Shown here one piece after another: positions 7,583 through 8,911 of a stretch of DNA of 8,911 bases. The translations under genes and the position numbers were made by a program. The DNA lies in contig CAYNJG010000282.1 of NCBI GenBank assembly GCA_964397295.1, forward strand, positions 1 through 8,911, given 5' to 3'. The notes under the pieces are model-generated. The model was not told where the DNA came from, did not search any database, and worked only from the letters and a program-made list of their open reading frames with translations. Origin of the DNA: CAYNJG01 sp964397295 (GTDB lineage: Bacteria; Planctomycetota; Planctomycetia; Pirellulales; Pirellulaceae). How positions within the stretch are numbered: the first letter of the stretch is position 1; each line of letters starts with the position of its first letter.

Positions 7583-7638
7583 GTCTTCGGCCAGGGGCCT
7601 GATTCTAACCTAGAACTTGTTGAATTCGAACCGAAGAC
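7583..7638. repeat. Inverted repeat, 8-bp arms 40 nt apart
   Basis: GTCTTCGG (7583-7590) and CCGAAGAC (7631-7638) are perfect reverse complements with 40 nt between them. The arms share the GTCTT core with the neighbouring repeat at 7539-7559. The short palindrome at 7603-7615 lies inside the spacer. This may be a pair of regulator half-sites; the biological role is not shown by the sequence. Confidence 0.35.
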
Positions 7639-7871
7639 CAAAGCAGAAAAGTGGCGTTATCCAGTCGCGTCTCCTAGGCGTCCGTGTTCATTGCTCTTTT
7701 CCCTTCGGTCTATTTGCAAACATTCCGTTTCATTACATCCAGACAGAACATCTTTAACGGACAACCTCCTGTCTTCAGTCGTTATTCCCCCAGACTATCC
7801 ACACGTGGTAAACTGCTACTCCCACCAGGCACACTCCCAGCAGGTGCCGCAACTCGATTTGTCCGGTCGCC

Positions 7872-8911
7872 ATGAGATCGCCTATGAAGACTGCATTTCG
7901 CGCTACGCTGCAGAATGGAATTCAGGCATTGATTGCAGTCTCACTTGCTTTCGCGATTACAAGCATCGCGATCGCCGATGATCGCGATCAGTTCTTCGAG
8001 AAGCATATTCGTCCAGCACTGATCACACATTGCTATGAGTGTCACTCTAATGCACACGGCAAGTCCGAAGGAGGCTTGCTACTCGATAGTCGCCCGGCAG
8101 TCCAACGCGGCGGCGATTCAGGAACTGCCATTCAAGCGGGCAGTCCAAATCAGAGTTTACTGATCGAGGCGATTAGATACGAATCGCTTGAAATGCCTCC
8201 CGGTAAAAGACTGGACGACAAAACGATCGCATTGTTCGAAGAGTGGATTCGACAAGGGGCAGTAGACCCTCGAGACCAAGAGACAACCGCTTCGGCGTCG
8301 GCTGTCATTGACCTCGAAGAGGCAAAGAAGTTCTGGTCCTTTCGGCCTCGTGCGAAAGTGCCCATTCCCGATCCAGATTCTTCATGGGGAGCCTCGCCGA
8401 TTGATCGTTTCGTTCTGACGAAGCTCGAAGAGCACCAACTAGAACCAGCCGGCGAGGCGGACCGATCGACTTGGCTGCGTCGCGTCACTTTCGATCTCAT
8501 TGGACTTCCGCCAACAGTCGAAGAGCTAGAAGCGTTCTTGGACGATGAAAGCTCCAATGCTTACGAGCGAGTGGTGGAAAGGTTGCTCGGCTCACCACAT
8601 TACGGTGAACGTTGGGGAAGATACTGGCTGGACCTGGCGCGTTACGCCGACTCGAACGGAGCGGACGAAAATCACAAGTACCCAGTCGCGTGGCGTTATC
8701 GCGACTACGTTGTGTCTGCGTTCAACGCTGACAAACCCTATGACCGCATGGTCCGCGAACAGTTGGCCGGTGACTTGTTACTCGCCGAAAGTCAAACAGA
8801 GCGTCGGGACAATCTAACGGCCACCGGCTTTCTCTTGCTCGGACCAAAAATGTTAGCCGAGCAAGACAAGGAAAAGCTCGTCGCTGACATTGTTGACGAG
8901 CAACTGGATAC
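7872..8911 (+). CDS. Secreted PSCyt1/PSCyt2 haem protein (DUF1549/DUF1553 type), cut by right edge
   Basis: The frame is open from the ATG at 7872 to the window end, 346 codons plus two bases. Residues 1-35 form a signal peptide (positive N-region, hydrophobic 17-35, SIAIA before DDRDQ). PSCyt1 (PF07635 type) follows: FFEKHIRPALITHCYECHS, with the c-type haem motif Cys54-Cys57-His58, and Met108 in EMPPGKRL as likely axial ligand. Residues about 152-165 (KFWSFRP) lead into PSCyt2 (PF07583 type), with SPIDRFVLTKLEE (175-187), WLRRVTFDLIGLPPT (201-215) and SPHYGERWGRYWLDLARYADSNG (241-263, in two parts). The family's PSD1 domain should follow outside the window. An in-frame ATG at 7884, with GAGA six bases upstream, is an equally possible start. 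Molecular function of this family is not established; covalent haem attachment implies redox work outside the cytoplasm. It is divergent from the operon and may share its regulation. Confidence 0.92.
   Translation, partial: MRSPMKTAFRATLQNGIQALIAVSLAFAITSIAIADDRDQFFEKHIRPALITHCYECHSNAHGKSEGGLLLDSRPAVQRGGDSGTAIQAGSPNQSLLIEAIRYESLEMPPGKRLDDKTIALFEEWIRQGAVDPRDQETTASASAVIDLEEAKKFWSFRPRAKVPIPDPDSSWGASPIDRFVLTKLEEHQLEPAGEADRSTWLRRVTFDLIGLPPTVEELEAFLDDESSNAYERVVERLLGSPHYGERWGRYWLDLARYADSNGADENHKYPVAWRYRDYVVSAFNADKPYDRMVREQLAGDLLLAESQTERRDNLTATGFLLLGPKMLAEQDKEKLVADIVDEQLD

Larger units (their letters stand above)
7488..7871. promoter_or_regulatory. Divergent intergenic region, probable promoters for both directions
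   Basis: This 384-bp stretch separates the starts of two divergent genes, so it should hold the promoter of the leftward operon and that of the rightward haem protein. No convincing gene lies in it. It contains two perfect inverted repeats (listed separately), a TTCTA-ACC-TAGAA palindrome at 7603-7615, and four copies of GTCTTC in either orientation (7538-7543, 7583-7588, 7633-7638, 7771-7776). On the minus strand TAGAAT, 17 nt downstream of TTCGAA, is a weak match to a sigma70-type promoter; planctomycete promoters are not well enough defined to call it. The assignment as regulatory rests on position. Confidence 0.6.

Noticed and set aside
7710..7770. A perfect AGGAGG on the minus strand (7765-7770) followed by a 13-codon ATG frame at 7751-7710
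   Set aside because: The spacing of 13 nt is too long for normal initiation, the peptide is short and featureless, and it lies over 200 nt from the next gene with no attenuator-like structure.
7684..7981. Two overlapping plus-strand frames in the intergenic region (63 and 96 codons)
   Set aside because: They overlap each other, have no ribosome binding site or family-like sequence, and the longer one runs out of frame into the signal peptide of the PSCyt1 gene, whose frame is clearly real.
8150..8557. 135-codon minus-strand frame antisense to the right-edge gene
   Set aside because: It is Ser/Arg-rich in the way of antisense shadows, while the opposite strand encodes recognisable PSCyt1 and PSCyt2 sequence.

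Overview
The window looks like chromosomal DNA from a planctomycete of the Pirellulales (Rhodopirellula-like), with GC content near 50 percent by eye. The reasons are the protein families: a Pirellula/Verrucomicrobium-type dehydrogenase with c-type haem modules, a PSCyt1/PSCyt2 (DUF1549/DUF1553-type) cytochrome protein, a secreted formylglycine sulfatase and a secreted FAD oxidoreductase with a golvesin-like C-terminus. Shine-Dalgarno sequences are mostly weak or absent, as is common in that phylum. No rRNA, tRNA, CRISPR array, insertion sequence or phage gene was seen.

Layout: five genes on the minus strand read leftward from about 7487 to the left edge. In transcription order they are: (1) a 1167-residue secreted protein with a degenerate SGNH/GDSL domain, a propeller-type dehydrogenase domain and two c-type haem sites (3984-7487); (2) a probable 57-residue single-helix membrane protein whose GTG start overlaps the previous stop by 4 nt (3814-3987); (3) a 709-residue secreted FAD-dependent oxidoreductase (1625-3754); (4) a 489-residue sulfatase (96-1565); (5) the first 33 codons of another secreted protein, overlapping the sulfatase stop by 4 nt and running off the left edge (1-99). 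Gaps are 59 nt or less, with two 4-nt overlaps, so this is very probably one operon. A 384-bp divergent intergenic region (7488-7871) follows, with inverted repeats and a recurring GTCTTC motif. On the plus strand a secreted haem protein of the PSCyt1-PSCyt2 type starts at 7872 and is cut by the right edge after 346 codons.

Working together (inference): every full-size product has an export signal. The set combines a desulfating enzyme, two kinds of predicted oxidoreductase, two proteins with covalent haem sites and perhaps a polysaccharide lyase. This fits a cell-envelope system that takes apart a sulfated, probably marine-algal polysaccharide and passes electrons to c-type haems. The substrate cannot be read from the sequence. 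The small membrane protein, the partial left-edge gene and the right-edge gene are all absent from a simple complete-ORF list and were found by reading gene junctions and open ends.
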